A stretch of 64,000 nt of DNA from Cutibacterium granulosum (GTDB lineage: Bacteria > Actinomycetota > Actinomycetes > Propionibacteriales > Propionibacteriaceae), in contig NZ_LT906441.1 of assembly GCF_900186975.1 (NCBI RefSeq), forward strand, positions 1,922,001-1,986,000, written 5' to 3'. Shown piece after piece: positions 54,741 to 64,000 of this stretch. The notes beneath the pieces were generated by a model, which was given only the letters and a program-made list of their open reading frames with translations, did no database searches and was not told the DNA's origin. Both the position numbers and the translations under genes were made by a program. Each line of letters begins with the position of its first letter. Position 1 is the first letter of the stretch.

Positions 54741-55645
54741 GTACCAAGGCTATGCCCGACATCAGGAACACGAATACCACAGCCGCTCAGATGGCGCGCA
54801 GTCACGCAACCCCGCCAGGACCACGCGGGAGTGCCCTGTACTTCTGCAGCCGGTGTGGCAATCCTGCACGGAACCGCTCCATCTGCCACGCACGGCGGCA
54901 TCACCCCCACTCACCAACACATGTGCCACGCGCCAGGGATGTTCCCTTCTGCCCCGCAACACCCGAGATCTGCTGACACCCAAAACCTTCCAGCGATCCT
55001 GAAAATCGTCCCGCAGCCTCCACGGACCTGACTTCCGCGATGGGCAGGAGGGAGCGATGAGTCAGTCACTCATTCCACAGCCGTCATAGACCTGACCACT
55101 GCTTTCACCCGCCGACAAGGACACGTGGCACATCTGCACTGGATCCCCCGGTTGCCATCTGCGGCAACGCTCCACACCCATACCGCGGCAATCCAGCGAG
55201 GCGTCATTGATGGCCTTCACGATTGCAACGCTCCACACTCGTACAACGAGTAATGCCCATTACGCTTCCTGCAGCCGTACTCGGCAACCTGCGCCCCGTG
55301 GCAATCCTGCGCGAAACCACCCCACCTGCCACTCCCGATGGCAACGCCCCCACTCATGAACCAGAAATCCACGGACCTGGTGATGGGCTCACTCATGCGA
55401 CATGATCGCATCTCGTCGCCCCCAGGCTCACCTCACCGCGCTCAGGCCATTCGCCGCACCCGGGCCCAACATCTGGGGCCCCATCCGGCCCAACATCTGG
55501 GGCCAGTCCAGGCTCAGCGCTCGGGGCCATCCGCAGGCACGATTCCGTGACCTGGCTCCCGCGCACCTTCTGACGGAGAACCGCAACCTTTCCCAGATGA
55601 CGACTGATCCGCCCAGAACTCGACAATCTGGGTAGGCTCTGTGTC
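54741..55645. other. Gene-free region of 905 bases with degenerate repeats
   Basis: No supported gene. A segment of about 65 bases beginning GTGGCAATCCTGC at 54855-54920 recurs at about 55298-55360 with roughly one base in five changed. GGCCCAACATCTGGGGCC occurs at 55463-55480 and 55488-55505, with a weaker third copy near 55511-55530. The last 60 bases should carry the pccB promoter (TAGGCT just before the start). Confidence 0.65.
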
Positions 55646-57223
55646 ATGGAGATCGACATCCACACGACTGCCGGCAAGATCGCCGATCTGGGACGCCGGA
55701 TCGATGAGGCCGTCAACGCCGCCCCGGCCGCAGCCATCGACAAGCAGCGGGCCAAGGGCAAGATGACCGCCCGGGAACGCGTCCTGCGCCTGCTCGACGA
55801 GGGCAGCTTCACCGAGGTGGACGAGTTCGCCCGACACCGTTCGACCAATTTCGGAATGGAGCGGAACCGTCCCTACACCGACGGCGTCGTCACCGGAATG
55901 GGAACCATCCATGGTCGTCCGGTGTGTGTGTTCAGCCAAGACGTGACGATTTTCGGTGGATCACTGGGTGAGGTGAATGGCGAGAAGATCTGCAAGATCA
56001 TCGACCTCGCCGTGAAGACCGGCTGCCCGCTCATCGGCATCAACGAAGGTGGCGGGGCGCGCATCCAGGAAGGTGTGGCCTCCCTGGCCAGATTCGGTGA
56101 CATCTTCAAGCGCAACACCCGCGCCTCGGGCGTCATCCCACAGATCTCGATCATCATGGGAGCGGCGGCCGGCGGGCAGGTGTACTCCCCCGCCCTCACC
56201 GACTTCATCGTCATGGTCGACCAGAGCTCCCAGATGTTCATCACCGGCCCAGCCGTCGTCAAGGCCGTCACCGGCGAGGACGTCTCCCTGGAGGAACTGG
56301 GCGGGGCCCGCACCCACTCCCAGGTCTCGGGCAACTCGCACTATCTGGCCGCCAACGAGGACGACGCGTTGGAGTACGTGCGCGATCTGCTCACCTACCT
56401 GCCACAGAACAACCTCGAGGATCCGCCGGTCTACGACGACGATGAGGAGTCCGACCTCACGATCACCGACCACGATCGCGAGCTGGACGTCCTCATCCCG
56501 GACGAGGCAAACCGTCCCTACGACATGCACGAGGTCATCACCTCGGTGCTTGACGAGGACACCTTCCTGGAGGTGCACGAACTGTTCGCCCCCAACGTGT
56601 TGTGTGGGTTCGGCCGCATCGAGGGACAGGCCATCGGCATCATCGCCAACCAGCCGCTGGTCAATGCCGGCACCTTGGACATCGATGCCTCGGAGAAGGC
56701 GTCCCGATTCCTGCGCACCTGCGACTCGTTCAACATTCCGATCCTCACCTTCGTCGACACGCCGGGATTCCTGCCGGGAGTGGGCCAGGAGCACGCCGGA
56801 ATCATTCGCCGTGGGGCGAAGCTGATCTATGCCTACGCCGAGGCCACCGTGCCACTGGTGACGGTTGTCACCCGCAAGGCCTACGGCGGTGCGTACATCG
56901 TCATGGGCTCCAAGCACCTGGGCTCCGACTTCAACCTCGCTTGGCCGACCGCCCAGATCGCCGTCATGGGCGCCGATGGTGCGGTCAACATTCTGCACCG
57001 CAAGGAGTTGGCTCGCGCCAAGGATCCTGAAACCCGTCGTCAGGAACTGGTTGACGAGTACGAGACGACCTTGTCGAATCCGTACCAGGCTGCTGAACGT
57101 GGCTGGGTGGATCTCGTCATCCATCCTCACGAGACCCGCGCCTCGGTCATCCGAGCGGTGCGCATGCTGCGCTCCAAGCGTGAGGCCCTGCCTCCCAAGA
57201 AGCATGGGAACATTCCACTGTGA
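55646..57223 (+). CDS. pccB: Acyl-CoA (propionyl-CoA) carboxylase beta subunit
   Basis: A protein of 525 residues. The carboxyltransferase half of a biotin-dependent acyl-CoA carboxylase. [48 protein letters not shown] (first oxyanion hole), [33 protein letters not shown] and [17 protein letters not shown] (second) are the family motifs. The ATG at 55646 has only a weak ribosome binding site. Its stop overlaps the epsilon subunit start. Propionyl-CoA as substrate is likely for this lineage; a methylmalonyl-CoA carboxyltransferase role cannot be excluded. Confidence 0.93.
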   Translation: MEIDIHTTAGKIADLGRRIDEAVNAAPAAAIDKQRAKGKMTARERVLRLLDEGSFTEVDEFARHRSTNFGMERNRPYTDGVVTGMGTIHGRPVCVFSQDVTIFGGSLGEVNGEKICKIIDLAVKTGCPLIGINEGGGARIQEGVASLARFGDIFKRNTRASGVIPQISIIMGAAAGGQVYSPALTDFIVMVDQSSQMFITGPAVVKAVTGEDVSLEELGGARTHSQVSGNSHYLAANEDDALEYVRDLLTYLPQNNLEDPPVYDDDEESDLTITDHDRELDVLIPDEANRPYDMHEVITSVLDEDTFLEVHELFAPNVLCGFGRIEGQAIGIIANQPLVNAGTLDIDASEKASRFLRTCDSFNIPILTFVDTPGFLPGVGQEHAGIIRRGAKLIYAYAEATVPLVTVVTRKAYGGAYIVMGSKHLGSDFNLAWPTAQIAVMGADGAVNILHRKELARAKDPETRRQELVDEYETTLSNPYQAAERGWVDLVIHPHETRASVIRAVRMLRSKREALPPKKHGNIPL

Positions 57224-57450
57224 CCGCCGACGAGACGAAACCGACGATCAGCGTCTCCAAGGCACAGCTCACCGATGAGGAGCTGGGGGCCTTGGTGGCG
57301 GTACTGGCAGCCGTTCTCCAACCTGTCGGCAACCCCCACGCCCCCGAGCAGAGCGTCATGGCATTCGGGTGGAAATCGTACTGGCGACCGATCCGCGAAC
57401 CGTTCCTGCCCGGCCAGGCGGCATGGCGCGGATCCCTACGGCGGTACTGA
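57220..57450 (+). CDS. Acyl-CoA carboxylase epsilon subunit
   Basis: A protein of 76 residues from a GTG at 57220, overlapping the pccB stop (GTGA). [25 protein letters not shown] and [22 protein letters not shown] are typical of the small epsilon subunit that stabilises actinobacterial carboxylases. Its stop overlaps the maf start (TGATG). Confidence 0.88.
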   Translation: MTADETKPTISVSKAQLTDEELGALVAVLAAVLQPVGNPHAPEQSVMAFGWKSYWRPIREPFLPGQAAWRGSLRRY

Positions 57451-58064
57451 TGCATCAGCTCATCCTGGCATCGGGTTCCAGCGCCCGCCTCACCCAGCTG
57501 CGTCTGGCAGGACTGGACCCGCGGACCATTGTCTCCGGAGTGGAGGAAAACCCTCTACCTGGTGAGACGGCGCTTGAGTTGACCTGTCGGTTGGCCCAGC
57601 TCAAGGCTCGAACAGTCGCTGACCACGTGGAGATGGACAGTCCGATGATCATCATCGGCTGTGACTCGGTGCTGCAGATGGAGGGGCGCATCCACGGCAA
57701 GCCCGGATCCATCGAGCGTGTCAAGCGATGGTGGCACCAGATGCGTCGTCAAAGCGGGATGCTGGTGACTGGCCACCACGTCATCGTGCGGGACGATCGC
57801 GGTGAGCGCAGCGCCACTCGGGCAGCTTCCACCGCACTGACGTTCGCCGACCTCACCGACGAGGAGATCGACGCCTACGCCGAGACCGGCCAAGCCACCC
57901 AGGTGGCGGGCGGAGTCATGATGGACGGGCTGGGGGCACCGTTCATCACCCGGATCGTCGGTGACCCGCACAATGTCACCGGAATCTCGCTGCCGCTGCT
58001 GCGTCAAATTCTCCTCGACCTCGACGTGCCTTGGCAGAGCTTGTGGCAGAGCTCCGAGGCGTGA
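57450..58064 (+). CDS. maf: Maf-like nucleotide pyrophosphatase
   Basis: A protein of 204 residues. HQLILASGSSARLTQLRLAG (variant of the usual A-S-x-S-P-R-R), IIIGCDSVLQMEGRIHGKP with the central acidic motif, TGHHVIVRD and GVMMDGLGAPFI are present. It hydrolyses non-canonical nucleotides in relatives. I chose the ATG at 57450, which overlaps the epsilon stop. Co-location with the carboxylase genes is common in this group. Confidence 0.9.
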   Translation: MHQLILASGSSARLTQLRLAGLDPRTIVSGVEENPLPGETALELTCRLAQLKARTVADHVEMDSPMIIIGCDSVLQMEGRIHGKPGSIERVKRWWHQMRRQSGMLVTGHHVIVRDDRGERSATRAASTALTFADLTDEEIDAYAETGQATQVAGGVMMDGLGAPFITRIVGDPHNVTGISLPLLRQILLDLDVPWQSLWQSSEA

Positions 58065-58603
58065 CAGGCCCGAATCACGCAGCCACAACTGGGCGAGAAC
58101 ACTGAGTGACTGGGCGAGAGCACTGGGGGTTGGATGGAGGCTCCGGGACGAGCTCCCCAGAGGATCCTCTGCGCCCCCACTCCCAGATCGTGGCAGGTCG
58201 ACGTTTCCCATCAACGCTGTTCACCGAGTGAGCAACTGCATGTAATTGCCGCACAGCGCTCCGTGGGCTTGAGCTCGCCCCACAGCACTCATCCCCATGC
58301 AGGCTGGACAGAGGGATGGTCCGGGGGTAGAGAGCCATGGTCCGGCTCGCCTCATCCAGGACAGGCAGCGCCCCCACCTTCCGGACAACCGTTGGCATTG
58401 CCCCTCACCGCCATCCAGAATGGGCAGAGAGGATGGCCTGGGACGTGGATGGTCATGATCGGGTCCACCGCCATCCAGGACAGGCAGCGCCCCCACCTTC
58501 CGAGCAACCGCCGACACAGCCCCTCACCACCACCCAGAATGAGCAGAAAGGTTCAGCCCACCGGGCCGGCAGGATGGTACAAGATCAGGTTGCTGCCCAT
58601 CCT
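58065..58603. repeat. Gene-free gap with an 80-bp direct repeat
   Basis: No supported gene. The segments at 58353-58434 and 58472-58550 both begin CATCCAGGACAGGCAGCG and share most bases for about 80 positions. A short form occurs near 58300. TTCAGCCCACCGGGCCGG at 58552-58569 repeats the 3' end of the following lipoprotein gene (58603-58620). Confidence 0.7.
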
Positions 58604-59290
58604 TCAGCCCACCGGGCCGGTGCGCAGGGTGAGGGCGGCCGCATCTGCGGAGGCCGTGTAGGCCCCGGTCCAGCCTCTCCCATGGAAGATCAAGGAGTTG
58701 TTGCCATTGGCGGTGATTGTCATCCCCATGGATGCCAGCCGGTGGATGAGGAACTGATAGGTCTGCTTCCCCTGGCTCGGGTCTATGACAAGGGTGACGT
58801 TGTTGGGATTGTCGACGACGTGCACCGCCACCGTCCGAATGGGCAATTGAAAACCGCGTGGGCCATGGGTGAGGCCAAAAGCATCCAGACCGCTCACCGG
58901 CGGCACCGAGAATGCCGGCGTCGCAGGCGTGTTCCCGGGCACTCCCGCAGCACTGGGTGACGCTAGCCGTGGTGACCGTTCCTCCGCGGAATTCGGGTTT
59001 GCGGGACTCGCATCGCTCTGCACGGCGCGGGAGGTATCGGATTCGGGGGATTCCGTGGTCCGGACGGTATGGCCCGCTGAAGCAGGGAGACCCTCGGTCT
59101 GTCGTGTCGCAGGAGTGGGGCCCAGCACCGCTGGTGTCGGGCCGGTAACCGCAGTGTCGGAGCATGCGGCAAGCAGGACGCACGCCAGTACCACCACTGG
59201 TACCAGCGTGCCGATCCTCACCCCACCAGCTCTCACCACGCCGGCCACTGTACCGGGGACCGTAGGGACCGTTGTGTCGAACCGCGTCAT
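58604..59290 (-). CDS. Secreted lipoprotein of unknown function
   Basis: A protein of 228 residues. A hydrophobic segment ends in the lipobox VLLAACSD, so the Cys should be lipidated. A Pro/Ser/Thr-rich linker (about 50-120) leads to a small C-terminal domain (LPIRTVAVHVVDNPNNVTLV, QTYQFLIHRLASMGMTITAN, SLIFHGRGWTGAYTA). No family recognised. The start is uncertain: ATG at 59290 or a GTG closer to the signal sequence. It stands alone between repeated regions. Confidence 0.7.
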   Translation of the reverse strand: MTRFDTTVPTVPGTVAGVVRAGGVRIGTLVPVVVLACVLLAACSDTAVTGPTPAVLGPTPATRQTEGLPASAGHTVRTTESPESDTSRAVQSDASPANPNSAEERSPRLASPSAAGVPGNTPATPAFSVPPVSGLDAFGLTHGPRGFQLPIRTVAVHVVDNPNNVTLVIDPSQGKQTYQFLIHRLASMGMTITANGNNSLIFHGRGWTGAYTASADAAALTLRTGPVG

Positions 59291-59368
59291 CGCAAAAGAC
59301 CCACCGCAACCTGCTCTCCGCCACCTGTCGACGACTGTCTTTTCCTCCGCCAACCGGAACCACTGTTT

Positions 59369-59498
59369 GGGGCCGTGGCTGGACTCCTCCGAAAGAGCAC
59401 CTCGTCCATCTGCCAGCCGCATCTCCAGTCACCGGGGGCCAAGGCTGGACTCCCCACGCAAAACACCTCGCCCGTCGAGCCAGCCGCACCCCAGTCAC
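59369..59498. repeat. 66-bp imperfect tandem repeat upstream of arcA's 3' end
   Basis: Copies at 59369-59433 and 59435-59498 each start GGGGCC and share GGCTGGACTCC, CACCTCG and CCAGTCACC. They lie in the gap 59291-59628, which has no supported gene. Confidence 0.75.
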
Positions 59499-59628
59499 CA
59501 CCGGCTCCGAGCCCACCGCCAGCGTGGAGCACGAGATCACCATTGCCCGAGCGAGACACGGGTGAGCCCACGGTACCCGAGCAGCCGGTGGCAATGCCCT
59601 CACCCCAACCTGCGAAACGGGCCTCATC

Positions 59629-60849
59629 TCAACTCTGTGGCAACGGCTCTCGCAGTATCGGGCAGCTCATGCATCGTGGGCCGCCACGACCCGACCCCAA
59701 CTCCGAACCGGGGATGGTGAGCACGTCGACGCCAGCAGCTTCCAGACGACGATTGGTCTCGACATTGCGGTTGTAGGCGACGACCACTCGCGGGGCCAGC
59801 GCCAGCGTGTTGTTCCCGTCATCCCACTGCTCACGCTCGGCAGTGACCGGGTCCAGGCCGGTGTCGATGACCCGCAGTCGATCGATCCCCATCGCCTCGG
59901 CAGCAGCGACGAGGAATGGTTGGGGCGATCCCACCACGATCTCGTCCCCGTCAGCCGTCATGGGCAGGGCCTGCAACTCATCGGCGACCTGGGGATACAT
60001 GACGACGGCATCGGTGTCGACCATGGTGCACACGGTGTCAAGGTGCATGGTGGCTCGTTGTTGATGTATCGGTACGGCGAGCACGGTGTGAGCGGCACCA
60101 AGCTTGAGGGCAGTGCGCGCAATGCGTTCGGCACCTGCTGAGGAGGTACGCTCCCCCACCCCCACGGCCATGACGCCCGGTGCAAGATGCATGACGTCGC
60201 CACCCTCGAGATTCTCGTCACGCCAGCCGTGGGCATGCTGCGTCCCAGCGAATCGTGGATGGAAGGTGTAGATGAGTTCGGTGAGTTGGGTCTCGCGGCG
60301 GCGAGCCGGCATCGTCAGTGAGGTGACGGCTGGATACTCACCGATCCAGACACTGGAGTCCCTGGTGAACAGCAGATTGGGCAGTGGGTCGACGACGAAG
60401 TCCTCATCGTTGAGCAATGACGTCACCAAGCACGTCGGCAGGGTGAGATCGAGCTTGGCGAAATCATGTGCCGACACACCCGACATGAGCACCGAGGCCA
60501 GATCATGGCTGGACAGCTCCGCAGCTCGCTGCCGCAGGTAGCGACGCAGGGTGTCGCCGTAGCGCAGATCTCCGAAGGTGTCGTCGACGGCCCTGGTCCG
60601 AGCCTCGGGAAGTTCCAGGGTCTGTTCGAGAAGTTCGTGGAGTAGCAGCACCTCGACGCCACGATCACGCAGCATCTGTGCGAAGAGGTCATGGTCCCGT
60701 TGAGCCTGGTCCACCCAGGGCAATCCGTCGAAGAGGAGGCTGTCGGAATTGCGCGGGGTGAGCCGGCGCAGTTCGTCACCCGGTCGGTGCAGTAGTACTG
60801 TCCGCAGCCGGCCGACTTCGGAGCGAACCTCATGCCTGTGGTCTGTCAT
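59629..60849 (-). CDS. arcA: Arginine deiminase
   Basis: A protein of 406 residues. It converts arginine to citrulline and ammonia. NLLFTRDSSVWIG, NLEGGDVMHLAPGVMAVGVGERTS, MHLDTVCTMVDTDAVV and the catalytic Cys in GRGGPRCMSCPI are all in place. The length is normal. arcB, arcC and an arginine-ornithine antiporter are not next to it, so the rest of the pathway lies elsewhere or is absent. Confidence 0.95.
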   Translation of the reverse strand: MTDHRHEVRSEVGRLRTVLLHRPGDELRRLTPRNSDSLLFDGLPWVDQAQRDHDLFAQMLRDRGVEVLLLHELLEQTLELPEARTRAVDDTFGDLRYGDTLRRYLRQRAAELSSHDLASVLMSGVSAHDFAKLDLTLPTCLVTSLLNDEDFVVDPLPNLLFTRDSSVWIGEYPAVTSLTMPARRRETQLTELIYTFHPRFAGTQHAHGWRDENLEGGDVMHLAPGVMAVGVGERTSSAGAERIARTALKLGAAHTVLAVPIHQQRATMHLDTVCTMVDTDAVVMYPQVADELQALPMTADGDEIVVGSPQPFLVAAAEAMGIDRLRVIDTGLDPVTAEREQWDDGNNTLALAPRVVVAYNRNVETNRRLEAAGVDVLTIPGSELGSGRGGPRCMSCPILREPLPQS

Positions 60850-60920
60850 GACGCCATCCTTGCCGAGATGAATGTGATGTCACTGTATTGGTTTTCGGTG
60901 CGCTCCGAGCTCATCCGGCA

Positions 60921-60963
60921 GTTTTCCACAAGCTTTCCCTGATCCTGTTGCCTTGTGGAAAAC
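60921..60963. repeat. 12-bp perfect inverted repeat containing DnaA-box-like sequences
   Basis: GTTTTCCACAAG (60921-60932) and its exact complement (60952-60963) flank a 19-base spacer. Each arm contains TTTTCCACA, one base from the DnaA box TTATCCACA. It lies upstream of arcA and after the kinase gene. It may be a DnaA-binding or other protein site, or a hairpin. Confidence 0.6.
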
Positions 60964-61053
60964 TCTGGTCCAGCCACCTGAGTCACCTATCGTGGCCCCA
61001 TGACACAGCAACGCAGACACAACTGAACAGCGGAATTGACGCCACGTGACGGC

Positions 61054-61857
61054 TCAGCCGGTGTAGCAGCCCTGGTAGGCGTAGTCGAAGGGAGCCTTGC
61101 CATGCATCCGGTTCTCGATCGCCGAGACGACGACCTGCTTTGCGGTACGACATGCCTGCAGTGGCTCGGCCCCCTTGGCCAGCTCTGCAGTGATGGCGGC
61201 GGCCAGAGTGCAACCGGCCCCGGAAACCCGTTCACTGCCGACCGCAGGAACCTCGAGCACCTCCATCGTCTGACCGTCGTAGAAGACGTCCAGGGCAGTA
61301 CCGGTTCCCAGCAACGTACCGGCCTTGGCCAGGACCGCCGGAACCCCGTGGTCATGGATACGGCGAGCCGCGTCCTTGAGCTGGTCAACCGTGGTGATCT
61401 CGTCCACCCCGGCGAGCACCTGGGTCTCGAAGAGGTTGGGGGTGACGAGGTCGGCTAGTGGCAGCACCTGCTCGCGCAGGGCGTTGTCGGTATCGAGGGC
61501 CGCTCCGGGCTCCTGACCCTTGCAGATGAGCACCGGGTCGAGGACCACCTGGGGGAATTGATAGGTCTTGAGCGCATCGGCGACGGCACCAATGGTGGTC
61601 GGGGTGCCCAGCATGCCGATCTTCACGGCGTCGATCTGGGAGTGCACCCCCACCGAGGCCTCGATCTGGTCGTGAATCACCTGCGGGTCGATCTGCACGA
61701 AACGGTGCCCGAAGTCATTGGCCGGGTCGAACGAGACGATGCACGTCAACGCGGTGCATCCGTAGACACCCAGCTGGTGGAAGGTCTTGATGTCGGTCTG
61801 GGCACCGGCGCCACCGGTGGCCTCCGACCCTGCAATGGCAAGCGCAATTTTCGTCAC
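61054..61857 (-). CDS. Pyridoxal / hydroxymethylpyrimidine kinase (PdxK/ThiD family)
   Basis: A protein of 267 residues. IAGSEATGGAGAQTDIKTF at the N-terminus, VKIGMLGTPTTIGAV, LDPVLICKGQEPGAAL and VTPNLFETQVLAG are ribokinase-like ThiD/PdxK features. SERVSGAGCTLAAAITAEL carries the catalytic Gly-Ala-Gly-Cys anion hole with Cys. The I-C-K-G-x-E block is closer to the pyridoxal kinases of Gram-positive bacteria than to strict ThiD, but the substrate is not settled. No thi gene is next to it. Confidence 0.87.
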   Translation of the reverse strand: MTKIALAIAGSEATGGAGAQTDIKTFHQLGVYGCTALTCIVSFDPANDFGHRFVQIDPQVIHDQIEASVGVHSQIDAVKIGMLGTPTTIGAVADALKTYQFPQVVLDPVLICKGQEPGAALDTDNALREQVLPLADLVTPNLFETQVLAGVDEITTVDQLKDAARRIHDHGVPAVLAKAGTLLGTGTALDVFYDGQTMEVLEVPAVGSERVSGAGCTLAAAITAELAKGAEPLQACRTAKQVVVSAIENRMHGKAPFDYAYQGCYTG

Positions 61858-61968
61858 CTACCCATTGTGGCCCCAATTCGCACGAATGTCAGTCAGGTCA
61901 GCGCAACCTCCGGCTTGGCGAAGTCCTGGATTTCGTCTGGGGTCCCAATTCGCACGGATGCCAGCGGG

Positions 61969-62656
61969 TCAGTGCAACAGCCCAAGGACAGCGCCCCGGG
62001 GCGGGGCCAACGCCAGTTCGACTGCCGCTCGATGTCGCACACTGAGCGCTGGAAGCTCGTCGATGTCGAACCAGCGCACCTGGCTCGACTCGTCGTCTCC
62101 CACCCGTGCCTGCCCGTCGACCCAACGACAGGAGAACACATGGTTGAGGAACTGACACTGGTCCCCGTTGGGATAGGTGAGGGGATCGTCAACGTCCACG
62201 GCCAGGTACCGATCGACGACGACGTGCACCTGGGCCTCCTCCAGGGCTTCCCGCACGATGGTGTGATCCGGCCGCTCCCCCGGCTCGACGATGCCGCACA
62301 CCGGCGTCCATGCTCCCGAATCGGCCCGCCGTACCAGCAGGATCTGCAGCGACGTACTCCCCCCGCTCCTCCTGCTCTGCCCACACAACTCCTGGCTGCG
62401 CGGCCCGATCCGAGTCATTCAACACTTCGCGGTCTGGCTCGTCCGACATGACGCATCCCGAAACCCCCGAACTGCTGCCTCCGTCATCTGATGCGACACG
62501 ACCTAGGACGTTTCCCCCGGTGTGGGCCGGGCAGCTCCCCATGTCGTACGACTCGTCCTGCACGTCGCGCCAGATCACTCCGGTCGCACCGATCAGCCAC
62601 AGCGGGTCGTGTCCGATCTGCTGGCGAAGGTCAAGGATGAACTGCGGCGTGGGCAC
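61969..62656 (-). pseudogene. Frameshifted Nudix hydrolase gene with an internal insertion
   Basis: The 5' part (GTG start at 62656, MPTPQFILDLRQQIGHDPLW and VTGVIWRD-like continuation) and the 3' part (LQILLVRRADSG, then GIVEPGERPDHTIVREALEEA with the Nudix box) lie in different frames. Removing one C from the run of six at 62359-62364 joins them into one protein of about 227 residues. Relatives are about 160 residues; the extra part (about 60 residues after IWRDVQDES) is low in similarity and Gly/Ser/Asp-rich. The gene may be phase variable, decayed, or the run may be a sequencing error. Nudix hydrolases cleave nucleoside diphosphate derivatives. Confidence 0.75.
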
Positions 62657-62747
62657 GGTCTCACTTTAGGACAGCTCGTCGCCCCCGCCTGGATATTGCC
62701 AATACACTGGGGGCACAACCTCACTGCTCAAGGAATGGGAGGATCTG

Positions 62748-64000
62748 GTGACGAAAGTCATTCGACGCGTCCTCATCGCGAACCGTGGCGAGATCGCCGT
62801 GCGAATCATCCGCGCCGCACGTGACGCCGGGAAGACCAGCATCGCCGTCTATGCCGACTCCGATGCCGACAATCTCTTCGTGAAGCTGGCCGACGAGGCC
62901 TACGCCCTCAACGGCACCACTCCGGCCCAGACGTATCTTGACGTCGACAAGATCCTCACCGTGGCCAAGCAGGCCGAGGTGGACGCCATCCATCCCGGCT
63001 ACGGATTCCTCTCCGAGAACGCCGACTTCGCACAGGCCGTCATCGATGCGGGTCTCATCTGGATCGGGCCGCCACCCGAGGCGATCCGCAAGCTCGGTGA
63101 CAAGGTCCAAGCCCGACACATCGCCCAGAAGGTCGGGGCACCACTGGTCCCCGGCACCGCCGACCCGGTGGACAGCGCCGACGAGGTCGTCGAGTTCGCT
63201 CGCACCCACGGCCTGCCCATCGCCATCAAGGCAGCCTTCGGCGGCGGCGGACGTGGCCTCAAGGTGGCCCGCGAGATGGACGAGGTGGCCGATCTCTACG
63301 AGTCGGCGGTGCGCGAGGCCGTGACCGCGTTCGGACGCGGCGAATGCTTCGTGGAGCGCTATCTGGATCGTCCTCGTCACGTGGAGACCCAGTGCCTCGC
63401 CGACCAGTACGGCACCGTGCAGATCATCTCGACCCGGGACTGCTCCCTGCAGCGTCGCCACCAGAAACTCGTCGAGGAGGCACCGGCGCCATTCCTCAGC
63501 CAGGAGCAGCAGGAACGTCTCTACCAGTCCTCCAAGGACATCCTCAAGGAGGCCGGATACGTCGGGGCCGGCACCTGCGAGTTCCTCGTCGGCCAGGACG
63601 GCGTCATCAGCTTTCTGGAGGTCAACACCCGTCTGCAGGTGGAGCACCCGGTCTCCGAGGAGGTCTCCGGGGTGGACCTCGTCCAGGAGATGTTCCGGGT
63701 CGCCGAGGGCGAGCGCCTGAAAGACCACGACCCAGCGCTTCGTGGGCACTCCTTCGAGTTTCGCGTCAACGCCGAGGATCCCGGACGCGGCTTCATGCCC
63801 GGCCCCGGCACCCTCACCGTGTGGCGTCCACCGACCGGCCCCGGAGTGCGTGTTGACGAGGGGTACCACTCCGGCATGACGGTTCCGGGGGCCTTCGACT
63901 CGCTCATCGGCAAGCTCATCATCACCGGTGCCACCCGCAAGCAGGCCCTGCAGCGGGCCCGGCGTGCCCTGGACGAGATGGAGATCGAGGGGATGCCCAG
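62748..64000 (+). CDS. pccA: Acyl-CoA carboxylase biotin carboxylase subunit, truncated by the window end
   Basis: The frame starts at a GTG at 62748 with GGGAGGA about 5 bases upstream and runs open to the window end, 417 residues. [52 protein letters not shown] (ATP-grasp glycine loop), [30 protein letters not shown] and [18 protein letters not shown] are the biotin carboxylase motifs. The biotin carrier domain, if present, is beyond the window. It should work with pccB at 55646, which is not adjacent. It is divergent from the Nudix gene. Confidence 0.94.
   Translation, partial: MTKVIRRVLIANRGEIAVRIIRAARDAGKTSIAVYADSDADNLFVKLADEAYALNGTTPAQTYLDVDKILTVAKQAEVDAIHPGYGFLSENADFAQAVIDAGLIWIGPPPEAIRKLGDKVQARHIAQKVGAPLVPGTADPVDSADEVVEFARTHGLPIAIKAAFGGGGRGLKVAREMDEVADLYESAVREAVTAFGRGECFVERYLDRPRHVETQCLADQYGTVQIISTRDCSLQRRHQKLVEEAPAPFLSQEQQERLYQSSKDILKEAGYVGAGTCEFLVGQDGVISFLEVNTRLQVEHPVSEEVSGVDLVQEMFRVAEGERLKDHDPALRGHSFEFRVNAEDPGRGFMPGPGTLTVWRPPTGPGVRVDEGYHSGMTVPGAFDSLIGKLIITGATRKQALQRARRALDEMEIEGMP

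Noticed and set aside
62721-63869. Minus-strand frame of 382 residues opposite the biotin carboxylase gene
   Set aside because: It is the antisense shadow of a clear biotin carboxylase frame that has no stop before the window end.

Overview
The window looks like a high-GC actinobacterial chromosome, most likely from the family Propionibacteriaceae (a Cutibacterium-like organism). The evidence is a WhiB regulator, the mycobacterial-type block whiB / zincin-like protein / DUF3499 / Trm112-like / SIS / manC, an acyl-CoA carboxylase with a small epsilon subunit next to birA and maf, a DtxR-type iron box, and frequent GTG starts with ATGA/GTGA stop-start overlaps. Genus and species are inferred from gene content only. 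No rRNA, tRNA, transposase or CRISPR array was recognised.

Region 1 (about 2.2-22.5 kb, nearly all minus strand) is the most unusual part. Two almost identical cobalamin riboswitches (about 7380-7500 and 22424-22545) each precede a gene for a secreted protein with a prenyltransferase/transcobalamin-like alpha-toroid domain. One of these proteins also carries an SGNH esterase, a PKD-like and a thrombospondin type-3 segment. Between the riboswitches lie four exported Cys-, Trp- or Pro/Thr-rich surface proteins, an ECF-type vitamin transporter (T component, double ATPase-like protein with degraded catalytic motifs, S component), and a complete MoxR / DUF58 / DUF4381-like / VWA / VWA / TPR (Bat-type) operon joined to the S-component gene by a GTGA overlap. 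Downstream are four tandem paralogous four-helix membrane proteins, the first of which is coupled by an ATGA overlap to the esterase fusion. I read the region as a cobalamin (corrinoid) capture and uptake island; the substrate is inferred from the riboswitches.

Region 2 (22.6-45.1 kb) is mostly housekeeping: murI-rph-rdgB-thyA-folA-dinB; an iron-regulated feoA-feoB-nfu operon; clpS-DUF2017; pncB; hup; malQ; an RDD protein; aroQ; and the whiB-to-manC block with a TIGR03089-like protein and a GT2 glycosyltransferase for mannose/cell-envelope metabolism.

Region 3 (45.1-64.0 kb) contains an LCP cell-wall ligase with an 18-bp tandem repeat, purE-purK, an S51-type peptidase, a complete lactococcin-972-type bacteriocin locus (peptide, large membrane protein, ABC ATPase), birA with a 121-residue in-frame insertion, the carboxylase genes pccB-epsilon-maf, a lipoprotein, arginine deiminase, a pyridoxal/HMP kinase, a frameshifted Nudix gene and the 5' part of the biotin carboxylase gene. 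Many intergenic gaps here contain degenerate direct repeats, several of which duplicate the 3' end of the adjoining gene.
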